A DNA stretch of 64,000 nucleotides, from NCBI RefSeq assembly GCF_002940665.1, contig NZ_MIGY01000001.1, forward strand, positions 930,001-994,000, in the 5' to 3' direction. The position numbers and the translations under genes were made by a program. Shown one piece after another: positions 39,977 to 50,946 of this stretch (the stretch's first letter is position 1; every line of letters starts with the position of its first letter). Under the pieces are notes generated by a model. The model made no database searches. It was given only the letters and a program-made list of their open reading frames with translations, and was not told the origin of the DNA. Source of the DNA: Xanthomonas arboricola. GTDB lineage: Bacteria; Pseudomonadota; Gammaproteobacteria; Xanthomonadales; Xanthomonadaceae.

Positions 39977-42814
39977 GTGGCGTACCGCGTGACCGGCAGT
40001 CTTTCCAAACTCATGGCTGCGGCGCGTCGCTCGGTAGAACTCCATGGCGGCGGTTTCTCCGGCGCAACCGCAGTCGCAATACGGGCACTCAAGCTGATAC
40101 GCGCCTTGGGAATTCGTGGCCTGGTGGGGCGGTTACAGCTAGCCGGGCGCGCACGCCCGGCGGTTCATCGCCTGCCTGACCAACACCCATTCCCCGCGCC
40201 TGCTCCCCTGTCGCAGCTGCAGCTCAAGATTGGCGTGATGCTGCACGTCTTCTACCCCGACCTGATCGACGAATTCGCGCAGTCGCTCCAGCACATGCCG
40301 GTGGGTTATGACCTGCTGGTATCGGTGATGGATGACACAGCCGCAGCTCAGGCGCGCGAGCGCTTTTCAAAGCTGCCGCAGGTCGAGAAGCTCGAGATAC
40401 GCGTCGTGCCCAATCGCGGCCGTGACATCGCACCGCTCTTGGTGACGTTTCGCGAGCAGATCCTGGCATTGGATGTTGTCGGCCATCTGCATACGAAAAA
40501 ATCGCTGTATACCGGCAGCGAACAAGGCGAGTGGCGTCGCTACCTGGTGTCATCCCTGATGGGGAGCCCGGAGCGTATCGCCTGGCAACTGGGGATGTTT
40601 CAGGCCGAGCCGCGGCTTGGCATGCTTTATCCCGAAAGTTACGAACGGGTGCTGCTGTGGGCGCATACCTGGCTCAGCAATTTCAGCGCCTGTCGCACAC
40701 TTGCCCAGCGACTTGGATTCGACATCAGCCCCTCGGAGTACATCGATTTTCCTGCCGGATCGATGTTCTGGGCGAAGGTGGATGCACTGCGGCCGTTGTA
40801 CGCACTGAATCTGGAACTCAAGGACTTCCCCGAAGAGCACGGGCAGATCGACGGCACCCTGCACCACGCAGTGGAACGCTTGTTCGTCGCTGTGGTGCGC
40901 CATCAGCGGTATCGCATCGGCATCCTGCCGCAAGACGGGACGCTGTCACTCAGCGACGAGGGTGGACGCAACTGGCAGGCGTCGCTCGAGACGCCGATCG
41001 CCACACGATTGACACTGTCGTCCCTGCAGGCTCGACTAGTGTCGCTGGATATCTTCGACACCTTGGTGGTGAGGCCGTTCCTGTTTCCGGCCGGTGCCCG
41101 CGCCTTTCTTGCCCACCTGATAGCACGCCAATTCGGGGTCGGAAATTTTCTCGAACTACGCGAACTTGCCGAGTCAAAAGCGCGCTATCAACGTGGCGCC
41201 GATGTCGATCTATCGGGTATCTACGCCACACTGGCTGGCCTGCCCGATGCGAAGGGACTTCCGATCGATGCCCTCCAGGCACTGGAAGTGGCCTTGGAAG
41301 CCAGATTGCTGCGACCACGCCGGGGCGTGATCGCAGCAGCGACGCAAGTAAAACAACGTGGCATCCGCCTGGTTGCGCTTTCGGACATGTATCTGGATAG
41401 CGCATTGCTGCGGCAGGTCCTGCCACCAGAAGTCAGCGCACTGCCGGCTGCCTGGTATGTGTCTTGCGAGACGGGGTGGCGCAAGGATGCCGACAGTGCC
41501 TGGAAGGAGCTGCCAGCCATCGAAAAAATCGATGCATCGCGGTGGCTGCATGTCGGCGACAACGAACACGCAGATGTCCAGCGTCCACAGATGCACAAGC
41601 TGTTGACACCGGTGCATGTGCTTCGGCCATCCGCACTGCTGGAGGTGATTCCTGCATTGCGCCCGCTTCGACCCTCTTCGGGTGCGGCAACCCGGTGGCA
41701 GGACCAGTTGTGGCTTGGCCTGCTGGCCAATCGGTTCGCCGACCTTGCCGACCGATATCCGGAAACGTTGATGCCCTTGCCGATTCTTTCACCGGCCTGT
41801 CTGGGCTATGTGGTGATCGGCCCGCTGATCTTCGATTATCTCGCCTGGCTGATCCGCACGGCGAAGCAACGCAATATCGAAACGATCTTGTTCCTGAGCC
41901 GGGAAGGCCACCTGCTGGAGCAGGGATTTCAGCTGATAAGGCAGACTTCGCCTTCACTGCAGCAGCTGCCTGGCAAGTATCTGCTGGCATCGCGGCGGGG
42001 AACCGGAACCCCTTCGCTGCATGCGCCAGATGATCTTGCATTGCTGCTGGACAGCACCTACACCGGGACACTGGGCAACCTGGTACAGGCGCGCCTGGGA
42101 GAGGCTGCAGCACATATTCTGGAACGTCGCCTGGGCCGCTCGGTCATGCAACGCGATGTCTACCTGCCGGAGATGCATGCCGAGCTGCTGGAACTGATTG
42201 CCCCGGCGATCAACGAACTGCTGGCGCTTGCCGAAACTGAAAGGACGGCCTACCTGCATTACTGGAGAGCGACTGCAGGTGACGGTACCGCCATGGTGGC
42301 CGACATAGGTTATTCCGGCACCATCCAGGCCAACCTCACAAGATTGACCGGACAGCCGCTGGGTGGCGCTTATTTTGCATTAAACGGGCGCGCCACAAAG
42401 ATTACTGCGCAGAGCTGGGCAGCCGCTCGCTATTTCGATGGCCGTACCGAGAGCGACCCGGAGCAGTCAGCGATCCTGCGCCACGATCTGCTCTTGGAAA
42501 CACTGCTCACCGCTCCTTCGCCGCAATTTTCCTGCTTCACAGCCAGCAACGACGTTCCGACTGCGGTCTACGCCCATCCGGAACTGTCGACAGCGCAATG
42601 GGCGACGATCGCGCAGGTGCACGAAGGTGCGTTGGCATTCATTGCAGACGTCTGCCAGGTTGCGCAGGACCAAAGCTACCTGCTGGACTTCGACCGAACC
42701 TCGGTCCAGATCCCGCTGCAATGCATCGGTTCCGGACGCTGGCAGGCGCCGTGGCTGGCGGATCTGCAACTGGACGACCGTTTCACCGGACGCGGCGTGG
42801 TGCGGGCCGGATGA
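39977..42814 (+). CDS. RgpF (rhamnan synthesis F)-HAD fusion protein
   Basis: 945 residues. Residues about 80-330 match the rhamnan synthesis protein F family (LHVFYPDLIDEFAQSL, then VPNRGRDIAPLL, HLHTKKS and FPAGSMFWAKVDAL). From about 350 a HAD-type domain begins at SLDIFDTLVVRP (Asp358 and Asp361), with LVALSDMYLDS (motif II) and HVGDNEHADV (motif IV), followed by a long C-terminal region containing LFLSREGHLLEQGF and MVADIGYSGTIQ. RgpF proteins act in rhamnose polysaccharide synthesis. The HAD part may be a phosphatase or a glycan-modifying enzyme. It starts at GTG seven bases after the ETF-QO stop; a later ATG at 40013 is possible. Likely linked to LPS, but sits outside the main locus. 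Confidence 0.82.
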   Translation: MAYRVTGSLSKLMAAARRSVELHGGGFSGATAVAIRALKLIRALGIRGLVGRLQLAGRARPAVHRLPDQHPFPAPAPLSQLQLKIGVMLHVFYPDLIDEFAQSLQHMPVGYDLLVSVMDDTAAAQARERFSKLPQVEKLEIRVVPNRGRDIAPLLVTFREQILALDVVGHLHTKKSLYTGSEQGEWRRYLVSSLMGSPERIAWQLGMFQAEPRLGMLYPESYERVLLWAHTWLSNFSACRTLAQRLGFDISPSEYIDFPAGSMFWAKVDALRPLYALNLELKDFPEEHGQIDGTLHHAVERLFVAVVRHQRYRIGILPQDGTLSLSDEGGRNWQASLETPIATRLTLSSLQARLVSLDIFDTLVVRPFLFPAGARAFLAHLIARQFGVGNFLELRELAESKARYQRGADVDLSGIYATLAGLPDAKGLPIDALQALEVALEARLLRPRRGVIAAATQVKQRGIRLVALSDMYLDSALLRQVLPPEVSALPAAWYVSCETGWRKDADSAWKELPAIEKIDASRWLHVGDNEHADVQRPQMHKLLTPVHVLRPSALLEVIPALRPLRPSSGAATRWQDQLWLGLLANRFADLADRYPETLMPLPILSPACLGYVVIGPLIFDYLAWLIRTAKQRNIETILFLSREGHLLEQGFQLIRQTSPSLQQLPGKYLLASRRGTGTPSLHAPDDLALLLDSTYTGTLGNLVQARLGEAAAHILERRLGRSVMQRDVYLPEMHAELLELIAPAINELLALAETERTAYLHYWRATAGDGTAMVADIGYSGTIQANLTRLTGQPLGGAYFALNGRATKITAQSWAAARYFDGRTESDPEQSAILRHDLLLETLLTAPSPQFSCFTASNDVPTAVYAHPELSTAQWATIAQVHEGALAFIADVCQVAQDQSYLLDFDRTSVQIPLQCIGSGRWQAPWLADLQLDDRFTGRGVVRAG

Positions 42815-42837
42815 CCTGACGGCCGCCCGGCCTCGCC

Positions 42838-43476
42838 TTACGATTGAGGCGTCAGAATTGTCACACCGGTCTTCTGGCGCAATTCCTCCAGCGCCACTCC
42901 CTCGGCCGCCTCCACCAGCACCAACCCGCCATCGGTGACGTCGAATACCGCCAAGTCGGTGATGATGCGATCGACCACGCCGACGCCAGTCAATGGCAGG
43001 TCGCATTCGCGCAGGATCTTGTGGCTGCCGTCCTTGGCGACATGTTCCATCAGCACGACAACACGCTTGACGCCAGCCACCAGGTCCATCGCGCCACCCA
43101 TGCCCTTGACCATCTTGCCGGGTACCATCCAGTTAGCCAGGTCGCCGCGCTCGGTGACCTGCATCGCACCGAGAATCGCCAGATCGATGTGCCCGCCACG
43201 GATCATCGCAAACGAGTCGTGGCTGCCGAAATAACTGGCGCCGGCACGTGCGGTGACTGTCTGCTTGCCGGCATTGATCAGGTCCGCATCCACCTCGTCT
43301 TCGCTGGGAAACGGGCCGATGCCGAGCAGGCCGTTCTCTGATTGCAGCCATACGTCCACGCCATTGGGAATGTGGTTGGCCACCAGCGTCGGCAGGCCGA
43401 TGCCCAGGTTGACGTAGGCACCATCAGTCAATTCGCGCGCCGCACGTGCGGCCATCTGGTCTCTGGTCCAGGCCAT
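42838..43476 (-). CDS. scoB: 3-oxoacid CoA-transferase subunit B
   Basis: 212 residues starting [15 protein letters not shown]. Contains the CoA-transferase signature [12 protein letters not shown], whose Glu forms the thioester intermediate in this family, and [15 protein letters not shown]. Its ATG overlaps the scoA stop by one base (TGATG). With subunit A it moves CoA from succinyl-CoA to acetoacetate. The frame stays open far upstream, but that part is antisense to or overlaps scoA and is not coding. Confidence 0.94.
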   Translation of the reverse strand: MAWTRDQMAARAARELTDGAYVNLGIGLPTLVANHIPNGVDVWLQSENGLLGIGPFPSEDEVDADLINAGKQTVTARAGASYFGSHDSFAMIRGGHIDLAILGAMQVTERGDLANWMVPGKMVKGMGGAMDLVAGVKRVVVLMEHVAKDGSHKILRECDLPLTGVGVVDRIITDLAVFDVTDGGLVLVEAAEGVALEELRQKTGVTILTPQS

Positions 43477-44207
43477 CAGTGCTGTCCTTCGCGCACGGTG
43501 CGCTGTTCGATACGTTTTTCCGGGGTGGCGTTGAGCACCAGCCGGTCGACATAGATGCCGGGCAGATGCACCTGGTCCGGATCGATCGCACCCACCTCCA
43601 CGATCTCCTCGACCTCGGCAACGCAGACGCGACCGGCCATGGCGCAGGCCGGGTTGAAGTTGCGCGCGGTCTTGCGGAACACCAGATTGCCGGCCGTATC
43701 CGCACGCCAGGCCTTGACCAGCGCGACGTCGGCCTGCAGCGCGGTTTCCATCACGTACTGCTTGCCGTCGAATTGTCGGGTTTCCTTGCCCTGGGCGACG
43801 ATGGTGCCGTAACCGGTTGCGGTATAGAACGCGGGAATCCCCGCACCGCCCGCGCGCAGGCGTTCGGCCAGCGTGCCTTGCGGGTTGAACTCCAGCTCCA
43901 GTTCGCCGGCCAGGTACTGCCGCTCGAATTCCTTGTTCTCGCCCACGTAGGACGAAATCATCTTGCGGATCTGCCGGGTGGCCAATAATTGACCCAGCCC
44001 GAATCCATCGACGCCTGCGTTGTTGGAGATCACGGTCAATCCGCCGACCCCGCTCGCACGCACTACCGCGATCAGCGATTCCGGGATTCCACACAGCCCA
44101 AAGCCGCCGACCGCCAGGGTCTGGCCATCGGCCAGCACCCCATCCAGCGCCGCCCCGGCATCGGCATAGCGTTTGCCGCTTGCCGCACCACGTCCACCAT
44201 TGCTCAT
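43476..44207 (-). CDS. scoA: 3-oxoacid CoA-transferase subunit A
   Basis: 243 residues starting [10 protein letters not shown], with GAGGGCGG upstream. CoA-transferase motif [20 protein letters not shown] near residue 30, then ISNNAG and [23 protein letters not shown]. First gene of scoAB; divergent from xanA across 134 bp that holds both promoters. Confidence 0.94.
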   Translation of the reverse strand: MSNGGRGAASGKRYADAGAALDGVLADGQTLAVGGFGLCGIPESLIAVVRASGVGGLTVISNNAGVDGFGLGQLLATRQIRKMISSYVGENKEFERQYLAGELELEFNPQGTLAERLRAGGAGIPAFYTATGYGTIVAQGKETRQFDGKQYVMETALQADVALVKAWRADTAGNLVFRKTARNFNPACAMAGRVCVAEVEEIVEVGAIDPDQVHLPGIYVDRLVLNATPEKRIEQRTVREGQH

Positions 44208-44341
44208 CACCGCCCTCGCCTCGCTGATGTGAAGCGGCCATTCTAGCCGCTGACTGTTCCCTGTCCCCGATCGCAATTCCGCCACACCCAAGACACAGCA
44301 CAGCCGCTAAACTCGGAATTCCCCCATCCCAGGAATTGCCC

Positions 44342-45688
44342 ATGACGCTACCCGCCTTCAAGGCCTACGACATCCGCGGCCGCGTGCCGGATGAACTCAA
44401 CGAGGACTTGGCGCGCCGCATCGGCGTGGCATTGGCGGCGCAGCTGGAGCAAGGGCCCGTGGTCCTGGGCCACGACGTGCGCCTGGCCAGCCCTGGCCTG
44501 CAGGAGGCGCTCTCGGCCGGCCTGCGCGCAAGCGGCCGCGAAGTGATCGACATCGGCCTGTGCGGCACCGAGGAGGTCTATTTCCAGACCGATTACCTCA
44601 AGGCGGCCGGCGGCGTGATGGTCACCGCCAGCCATAACCCGATGGACTACAACGGCATGAAGCTGGTCCGCGAGCAGGCGCGACCGATCAGCTCCGACAC
44701 CGGCCTGTTCGCGATCCGCGACACCGTCGCTGCCGATACCGCCGCACCCGGCGAGCCAACCGCAAGCGAGCAGAGCCGCACCGACAAGACCGCCTACCTG
44801 GAGCATCTGCTCAGCTACGTGGACCGCAGCACGCTCAAGCCGCTCAAGCTGGTGGTCAACGCCGGCAACGGCGGCGCCGGCCTGATCGTCGACCTGCTTG
44901 CACCGCAGCTGCCGTTCGAGTTCATCCGCGTCTTCCACGAACCCGATGGCAACTTTCCCAACGGCATCCCCAACCCGCTGCTGCCGGAAAACCGCGACGC
45001 CACCGCCAGGGCGGTCAAGGAGCATGGCGCCGACTTCGGTATCGCCTGGGACGGCGACTTCGATCGCTGCTTCTTCTTTGATCACACCGGCCGCTTCATC
45101 GAAGGTTATTACCTGGTCGGCCTGCTGGCCCAGGCGATCCTGGCCAAGCAGCCCGGTGGCAAGGTCGTGCACGACCCGCGCCTGACCTGGAACACCGTCG
45201 AGATGGTCGAGGACGCCGGCGGCATCCCGGTGCTTTGCAAGAGCGGCCATGCCTTCATCAAGGAAAAGATGCGCAGCGAAAACGCCGTGTATGGCGGCGA
45301 GATGAGCGCGCACCACTATTTCCGCGAGTTCGCCTATGCCGACTCCGGCATGATCCCGTGGTTGTTGATCGCCGAGCTGGTGTCGCAGTCGGGTCGTTCG
45401 CTGGCGGATCTGGTCGAGGCGCGCATGCAGAAATTCCCCTGCAGCGGCGAGATCAACTTCAAGGTGGACGATGCCAAGGCAGCGGTTGCCCGCGTAATGG
45501 ATCACTACGGCGATCAGTCGCCGGAGCTGGACTATACCGACGGCATCAGTGCCGACTTCGGCCAATGGCGCTTCAACCTGCGCAGCTCCAACACCGAGCC
45601 GCTGCTGCGTCTGAACGTGGAAACACGCGGCGATGCCGCCCTGCTGGAAACGCGTACGCAGGAAATTTCCAACCTGCTGCGCGGCTGA
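44342..45688 (+). CDS. xanA: Phosphoglucomutase/phosphomannomutase XanA
   Basis: Interconverts hexose-6- and hexose-1-phosphates (glucose and mannose), feeding xanthan and LPS sugar nucleotides. 448 residues. Phosphoserine loop [13 protein letters not shown] (about residue 98), metal loop DGDFDRC, sugar-binding GEMSAHHYF and phosphate-binding [12 protein letters not shown] are all present. Start ATG 44342 gives [13 protein letters not shown]. Precedes xanB by 45 bp, the known xanAB order in Xanthomonas. Confidence 0.96.
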   Translation: MTLPAFKAYDIRGRVPDELNEDLARRIGVALAAQLEQGPVVLGHDVRLASPGLQEALSAGLRASGREVIDIGLCGTEEVYFQTDYLKAAGGVMVTASHNPMDYNGMKLVREQARPISSDTGLFAIRDTVAADTAAPGEPTASEQSRTDKTAYLEHLLSYVDRSTLKPLKLVVNAGNGGAGLIVDLLAPQLPFEFIRVFHEPDGNFPNGIPNPLLPENRDATARAVKEHGADFGIAWDGDFDRCFFFDHTGRFIEGYYLVGLLAQAILAKQPGGKVVHDPRLTWNTVEMVEDAGGIPVLCKSGHAFIKEKMRSENAVYGGEMSAHHYFREFAYADSGMIPWLLIAELVSQSGRSLADLVEARMQKFPCSGEINFKVDDAKAAVARVMDHYGDQSPELDYTDGISADFGQWRFNLRSSNTEPLLRLNVETRGDAALLETRTQEISNLLRG

Positions 45689-45733
45689 TTTAACATCTTC
45701 CCCCACTTTGACGCATTGGAGTTTCCCCCGCTC

Positions 45734-47137
45734 ATGAGCGACGTCCTTCCGATCATCCTGTCCGGCGGTTCCGGCACGCGCCTGTGGCCGTTGTCGCGCG
45801 AATCGTATCCCAAGCAGTTCCTGCCGCTGGTCGGCGAGCACAGCATGCTGCAGGCCACCTGGCTGCGTTCCGCTCCGGTGGCGGCGCATGCCCCCATCGT
45901 GGTGGCCAACGAGGAACACCGCTTCATGGCCGCCGAGCAGTTGCAGCAGTTGGGTGTCAAGCCATCTGCCATCCTGCTCGAGCCCAAGGGACGTAACACC
46001 GCCCCGGCGATTGCTGTAGCCGCCCTGGAAGCCACCCGCAATGGCGACGATCCGCTGTTGCTGGTGCTGCCGTCGGATCACGTGATTCGTGACGAGGCCG
46101 CCTTCCAGGCTGCCGTGACCGTTGCGGCAGCTGCCGCAGCGCAGGGCAAGCTGGTCACCTTCGGCATCAAGCCCACCGCGCCCGAAACCGGCTACGGCTA
46201 CATCAAGGCCGGTGCCGGCACCGGCGCCACCGCAGTCGAGCGCTTCGTCGAAAAGCCCGACCTGGCCACCGCGCAAGGCTATCTGGCCAGCGGCGAGTAC
46301 TACTGGAACAGCGGCATGTTCCTGTTCCGTGCCTCGCGCTATCTGGAAGAATTGCGCAAGTTCCAGCCTGCCATCGCTGATGCGTGCCAGAAGGCGTGGG
46401 AAGGCGGCAAGCGCGACGCCGACTTCACCCGTCTGGACAAGGACGCGTTCGCCTCCAGCCCGTCGGATTCGATCGACTATGCGGTGATGGAAAAGACTGC
46501 CGATGCAGTGGTAGTGCCGTTGGATGCCGGCTGGAACGATGTCGGTTCGTGGTCGTCGCTGCTGGACGTCTCCGAGCAGGACGGCCAGGGTAATGCGCAC
46601 CACGGCGATGTGATCCAGCTGGACTGCAAGAACACCTATGCGTATGGCTCGCGCCTGATCGCCATGGTCGGTCTTGAAGACGTGGTTGTAGTGGAAACGC
46701 CAGACGCCGTTCTGGTGGGTCACCGCGATCGCATCCAGGAAGTGAAGGATGTGGTCGGCCGGATCAAGGCCGACGGTCGCTCCGAGGCGACCTGGCATCG
46801 CAAGGTCTATCGCCCGTGGGGTGCTTACGATTCGATCGACATGGGTCACCGTCACCAGGTCAAGCGCATCACCGTCAAGCCCGGCGCCGTGCTCAGCCTA
46901 CAGATGCATCACCACCGCGCTGAACACTGGATCGTCGTCAGCGGCACCGCAGAAGTCACGCGTGGCGAAGAGGTGCTGCTGCTCACCGAGAACCAGAGTA
47001 CCTATATTCCGCTTGGTGTGACCCATCGCCTACGCAATCCGGGCAAATTGCCGCTGGAACTGATCGAAGTGCAGTCCGGCAGCTACCTGGGCGAAGACGA
47101 CATCGTGCGTTTCGAAGATACCTACGGGCGCGCCTGA
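45734..47137 (+). CDS. xanB: Mannose-6-P isomerase/mannose-1-P guanylyltransferase XanB
   Basis: Bifunctional enzyme making GDP-mannose. 467 residues. N-terminal nucleotidyltransferase with [20 protein letters not shown] and [15 protein letters not shown]-terminal cupin-type isomerase with [30 protein letters not shown] and [17 protein letters not shown]-mannose feeds xanthan and, through the Gmd/Rmd enzymes encoded in this window, D-rhamnose. Start ATG 45734 gives [13 protein letters not shown] strong terminator follows. Confidence 0.96.
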   Translation: MSDVLPIILSGGSGTRLWPLSRESYPKQFLPLVGEHSMLQATWLRSAPVAAHAPIVVANEEHRFMAAEQLQQLGVKPSAILLEPKGRNTAPAIAVAALEATRNGDDPLLLVLPSDHVIRDEAAFQAAVTVAAAAAAQGKLVTFGIKPTAPETGYGYIKAGAGTGATAVERFVEKPDLATAQGYLASGEYYWNSGMFLFRASRYLEELRKFQPAIADACQKAWEGGKRDADFTRLDKDAFASSPSDSIDYAVMEKTADAVVVPLDAGWNDVGSWSSLLDVSEQDGQGNAHHGDVIQLDCKNTYAYGSRLIAMVGLEDVVVVETPDAVLVGHRDRIQEVKDVVGRIKADGRSEATWHRKVYRPWGAYDSIDMGHRHQVKRITVKPGAVLSLQMHHHRAEHWIVVSGTAEVTRGEEVLLLTENQSTYIPLGVTHRLRNPGKLPLELIEVQSGSYLGEDDIVRFEDTYGRA

Positions 47138-47170
47138 TCGGTCGCTTGCAGGTCCTTCCGACGTATCAGC

Positions 47171-47202
47171 AAACAGCCGGGGATTCCCGGCTGTTTGTTT
47201 TT
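47171..47202. terminator. Terminator after xanB (bidirectional)
   Basis: An 11-bp stem (47171-47181 with 47186-47196, AAACAGCCGGG), loop GATT, then GTTTTTG on the plus strand; the A-rich 5' flank would also serve rmlD on the minus strand. Confidence 0.85.
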
Positions 47203-47252
47203 GCGGCTCGTATTGATCAGCGGACCTATCGCCACCGACCAGAGTTGCGGAT

Positions 47253-48161
47253 TTACTCTCTGGCAGCGGCGATTTCGGCAATCACGCGCTGCAGGCCGAG
47301 CTGCCAGTCCGGCAACACGATGTCGAAATCGCGCTGCAGTTTGTCGATCGACAGCCGCGAGTACGCCGGCCGCTTTGCGGGCGTCGGATAGTCGGCTGTC
47401 GTGATCGGCACCACGCGCGGCGCGCGCAACAGCAAGCCTGCGCTGACAGCTTGCTGGAAGATCGCCTCGGCAAAACCATGCCAGCTGGTCTGCCCTGCAG
47501 CCGTGAGGTGCCAGGTACCCGACGTGTCGGGTGTGCGTTGGCGCAGCAACTGCGCAGTGACATCGGCAATCAGGGCGGCGGGTGTCGGTGTTCCGACCTG
47601 ATCGGCCACCACACGCAGCTCATCGCGCTCGGCACCGACACGCAACATGGTGCGCAGGAAATTTGCGCCGTGCGAGGCGTACACCCATGCCGTGCGCAGG
47701 ATCAGATGCTGCGCACCCGAAGCACGGATCGCCTCCTCGCCAGCAAGCTTGGTCTCGCCATACACGCCCAGCGGCGAGGTTTGCGCATCCTCCGGATACG
47801 GCGCGGCGCCCTGACCGTCGAAGACGTAGTCGGTCGAGTAGTGCACCAGCGGAACGTTGCGGGATGCACACCATGCGGCGATGACGCCGGGCGAGATGGC
47901 ATTTGCGCGCATGGCGCTATCTCGCTCCTGTTCGGCGCGATCCACTGCGGTGTAGGCGGCCGCATTGACCACGCGCGACGGGCCGACCCGGTCCAACAAG
48001 GCGGCCAGCATTTCCGGCGCGTCGAAATCCGCCGTCTCGCACGCACTTCCATCAGCCAACCGGCCGCTGCGCGTCGTTGGCCATACTGCGTCATCGGCTG
48101 CCAGTGCGCGCAGCAGTTCCGTCCCGACCTGCCCATTGGCACCAAACAACACCGTGGTCAC
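47253..48161 (-). CDS. rmlD: dTDP-4-dehydrorhamnose reductase
   Basis: Last step to dTDP-L-rhamnose. 302 residues from GTG 48161, which overlaps the rmlC stop (GTGA). NADPH motif FGANGQVG, active-site STDYVFDG and YGETKLAGE (Y-x3-K). Last gene of rmlBACD, which reads right to left here. Confidence 0.96.
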   Translation of the reverse strand: MTTVLFGANGQVGTELLRALAADDAVWPTTRSGRLADGSACETADFDAPEMLAALLDRVGPSRVVNAAAYTAVDRAEQERDSAMRANAISPGVIAAWCASRNVPLVHYSTDYVFDGQGAAPYPEDAQTSPLGVYGETKLAGEEAIRASGAQHLILRTAWVYASHGANFLRTMLRVGAERDELRVVADQVGTPTPAALIADVTAQLLRQRTPDTSGTWHLTAAGQTSWHGFAEAIFQQAVSAGLLLRAPRVVPITTADYPTPAKRPAYSRLSIDKLQRDFDIVLPDWQLGLQRVIAEIAAARE

Positions 48162-48715
48162 GGCATGTACACCGGCAGTCGATCGACTGGCACCTCATCA
48201 AGGAACGGCGCTTTGGCATCCTTGGCGGACAACACTGGATCGCTGATCGGCCAATCGATCCCGATCGCCGCATCGTTCCAACGCACGCCTGCATCTGCTT
48301 CCTTGACGTAAATGTCGGTGCACAGATAGCTGAATAATGCTTTCTCTGAAAGCACGGCAAAGCCATGTGCAAAGCCTTCAGGTATCCAGACCTGGCGTCG
48401 GTTTTCTGCGCTCAGTAAAACGGCGGTCCAACGCCCGAAGTGGGGAGATCCGGCGCGGATATCCACCGCGACGTCATACACCTCGCCTTCGAGCACGCTT
48501 ACCAGCTTACCCTGTGGCCGGGGCCACTGGTAATGCAAACCGCGCAGCACGCCCCTGGCGGACGTGGAGACGTTGCTTTGTACAAAGCTTGTCGGCAGGC
48601 CATGCTGCCCGAAGCGCTCTGCATTCCATGTTTCGAAGAAATAGCCGCGCGCATCGCCGAAGACCGCAGGCTCGATGACGACGCAGCCGGGCAACGTCGT
48701 TTCGATCACTTTCAA
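48158..48715 (-). CDS. rmlC: dTDP-4-dehydrorhamnose 3,5-epimerase
   Basis: 185 residues, cupin fold. Motifs [22 protein letters not shown] (catalytic His), [11 protein letters not shown] and [17 protein letters not shown] at 48715 overlaps the rmlA stop (ATGA). Acts between RmlB and RmlD. Confidence 0.96.
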   Translation of the reverse strand: MKVIETTLPGCVVIEPAVFGDARGYFFETWNAERFGQHGLPTSFVQSNVSTSARGVLRGLHYQWPRPQGKLVSVLEGEVYDVAVDIRAGSPHFGRWTAVLLSAENRRQVWIPEGFAHGFAVLSEKALFSYLCTDIYVKEADAGVRWNDAAIGIDWPISDPVLSAKDAKAPFLDEVPVDRLPVYMP

Positions 48716-49599
48716 TGGACGACCCCGCGCTTGGCCAATGCAGTCAGATATTTGCCGTAGTCATTCTTCAACAACGGCGCCGCCAGGCGCTCCAGCTGCT
48801 CCGCATCGATCCAGCCCTGACCAAATGCGATTTCTTCAGGGCAGCACACCTGCAGGCCCTGGCGCATCTGGATGGTCTCGATGAAATTGGCCGCTTCGTG
48901 CAATGACTGATGCGTACCGGTATCCAGCCATGCATACCCGCGTCCCAGCGGCTCCAGGTGCAGGTTGCCGGCATCGAGATAGCAGCGATTGAGATCGGTG
49001 ATCTCCAGCTCGCCGCGCGGCGAGGGCTTCAACGCAGCGGCGTAGTCGCTGGCCTTGCCGTCATAGAAATACAAGCCGGTGACCGCGTAGTTGGAACGGG
49101 GCTTTTCCGGCTTTTCGGCAATGTCGATGACCTTGCCTTGCTGATCGAATTCGGCAACACCGTAGCGTTCGGGATCGTTGACCCAGTACCCGAAGACGGT
49201 TGCACCCTGCTCACGCGCATCGGCGCGGCGCAAGGTATCGGTCAGACCATGCCCGTGGAAGATATTGTCGCCCAACACAAGGCAACTCGGCTTGCCGTCG
49301 ACGAACTCGCGACCGATCAGATAGGCCTGCGCCAGGCCGTCGGGGCTGGGCTGCACGGCATACTGGATATTGACGCCCCACTGGGAACCATCGCCCAGCA
49401 GCGACTGGAACAGCGCCTGCTCGTGCGGCGTGTTGATGATCAGGATGTCGCGGATACCCGCGAGCATCAGCACGCTCAGCGGGTAGTAGATCATCGGCTT
49501 GTCGTACACCGGCAACAGCTGCTTGCTGACGCCTTTGGTGATCGGGTACAGGCGCGTGCCGGAGCCGCCCGCCAGAATGATGCCTTTACGTTGTGTCAT
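48712..49599 (-). CDS. rmlA: Glucose-1-phosphate thymidylyltransferase
   Basis: 295 residues. Starts [20 protein letters not shown] with the nucleotide-binding loop, then [16 protein letters not shown] and [10 protein letters not shown]. First committed step to dTDP-L-rhamnose, using glucose-1-phosphate that XanA can supply. A 62-bp gap separates it from rmlB. Confidence 0.97.
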   Translation of the reverse strand: MTQRKGIILAGGSGTRLYPITKGVSKQLLPVYDKPMIYYPLSVLMLAGIRDILIINTPHEQALFQSLLGDGSQWGVNIQYAVQPSPDGLAQAYLIGREFVDGKPSCLVLGDNIFHGHGLTDTLRRADAREQGATVFGYWVNDPERYGVAEFDQQGKVIDIAEKPEKPRSNYAVTGLYFYDGKASDYAAALKPSPRGELEITDLNRCYLDAGNLHLEPLGRGYAWLDTGTHQSLHEAANFIETIQMRQGLQVCCPEEIAFGQGWIDAEQLERLAAPLLKNDYGKYLTALAKRGVVH

Positions 49600-49661
49600 C
49601 AGGGATGTCCTGTTGAGGCCCGCATACGCTTACATGCGCGGGCTCTTGCTAAGGGCTCGCG

Positions 49662-50717
49662 TTAGGCCGCGGCGCCGATCCGTTCCAGCCGATAGCTGCC
49701 ATCCAGCACGCCCTGCACCCAGGTCTGGTTGGTCAGGTACCACTCCACCGTCTGCGCGATGCCTTGCTCGAAGGTATACGCCGGCTCCCAACCCAGCTCG
49801 CTCTTCAACTTGGAGGCATCGATCGCGTAGCGACGGTCATGTCCGGGGCGATCGGTGACATAGGTGATCTGGCTCGCGCGCGGCTTGCCATCCTCACGCG
49901 GGCGGTGCTGATCCAGCAGTGCGCAGATCGCCTGCACGACCTCGATGTTCTGGCGCTCGGAGTTGCCGCCCACGTTGTAGGTCTCGCCGACCTTGCCCTT
50001 GGCCAGCACGGTGCGGATCGCCTCGCAGTGGTCGCTGACGAACAACCAGTCGCGCACCTGCTTGCCATCGCCGTACACCGGCAACGGCTCGCCGGCCAGC
50101 GCCTTGGCGATCACCAGCGGAATGAGCTTTTCCGGGAAATGGTATGGGCCGTAATTGTTCGAGCAGTTGGTGGTCAGCACCGGCAGCCCGTAGGTGTGGT
50201 GGAACGCGCGTACCAGGTGATCCGAGGCCGCCTTGGACGCCGAATACGGAGAATTGGGCGCATACGGCGTGGTCTCGGTGAACTTGCCGGTCTCGCCCAG
50301 CGTGCCATAGACCTCGTCGGTGGACACATGCAGGAACCGGAAGGCCTCGCGACGCGCATCCGGCAGCGCCTTCCAGTAGTCGCGCACGGCCTCGAGCAAG
50401 GCCAGGGTGCCGACCACGTTGGTCTGGATGAACGCGCCAGGGCCTTCGATCGAGCGATCCACATGGCTTTCGGCGGCGAAGTTCAACACTGCGTCCGGCT
50501 GATGTTCCTGCAGCAGACGGGTCACGAGCGCGCCGTCGCCGATGTCGCCCTTGACGAAGACGTGGTCGGCATTGCCTTCCAGCGACGCCAGCGTGTTCAG
50601 GTTCCCCGCATAGGTGAGCACATCGAGATTGATCACGCGGATCCCGCGCGCGACTGCCTCAAGAACAAAGTTTCCGCCGATAAAGCCGGCACCGCCGGTT
50701 ACTAGCCAAGTCGCCAC
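49662..50717 (-). CDS. rmlB: dTDP-glucose 4,6-dehydratase
   Basis: 351 residues. NAD-binding [13 protein letters not shown], catalytic [12 protein letters not shown] and [11 protein letters not shown] (Y-x3-K), [15 protein letters not shown]. First gene of the minus-strand rmlBACD operon; divergent from etfB over 229 bp. Confidence 0.97.
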   Translation of the reverse strand: MATWLVTGGAGFIGGNFVLEAVARGIRVINLDVLTYAGNLNTLASLEGNADHVFVKGDIGDGALVTRLLQEHQPDAVLNFAAESHVDRSIEGPGAFIQTNVVGTLALLEAVRDYWKALPDARREAFRFLHVSTDEVYGTLGETGKFTETTPYAPNSPYSASKAASDHLVRAFHHTYGLPVLTTNCSNNYGPYHFPEKLIPLVIAKALAGEPLPVYGDGKQVRDWLFVSDHCEAIRTVLAKGKVGETYNVGGNSERQNIEVVQAICALLDQHRPREDGKPRASQITYVTDRPGHDRRYAIDASKLKSELGWEPAYTFEQGIAQTVEWYLTNQTWVQGVLDGSYRLERIGAAA

Positions 50718-50799
50718 TATCTACCCCTCCTGGTCGCGCGCGCGCGGCGCCGCATTTTCAAACCACACAGGATATACGGTCTGGGCAATACCGGGCCTA

Positions 50800-50819
50800 A
50801 GCATTGCCCAAACAATGCT
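50800..50819. promoter_or_regulatory. Inverted repeat between rmlB and etfB
   Basis: The perfect 7-bp inverted repeat AGCATTG/CAATGCT with a 6-base gap lies in the divergent promoter region. It could be an operator; no regulator is identified. Confidence 0.25.
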
Positions 50820-50946
50820 CGGAAGTGTTGCGTCGCAACATCCATACGCCATCGCATGGTGCGCCTCGCCCGGTTAGAATGACCGCACTCCCGAGCCTGC
50901 CACCGCGGCCGGGCCTTCCCGCAACAGCTGAAGGATCTCGTACACG

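Noticed and set aside
38203..40092. 629-codon minus-strand open frame opposite ETF-QO
   Set aside because: Antisense shadow of a complete iron-sulfur flavoprotein gene.
42838..44361. A single long protein covering scoB and antisense/overlap of scoA
   Set aside because: Only the last 212 codons show CoA-transferase motifs and they start with a well-placed ATG at the scoA stop; the rest is out of frame with scoA.
44348..46855. 835-codon minus-strand open frame opposite xanA and xanB
   Set aside because: Spans two well-defined genes and the gap between them; composition typical of an antisense shadow.
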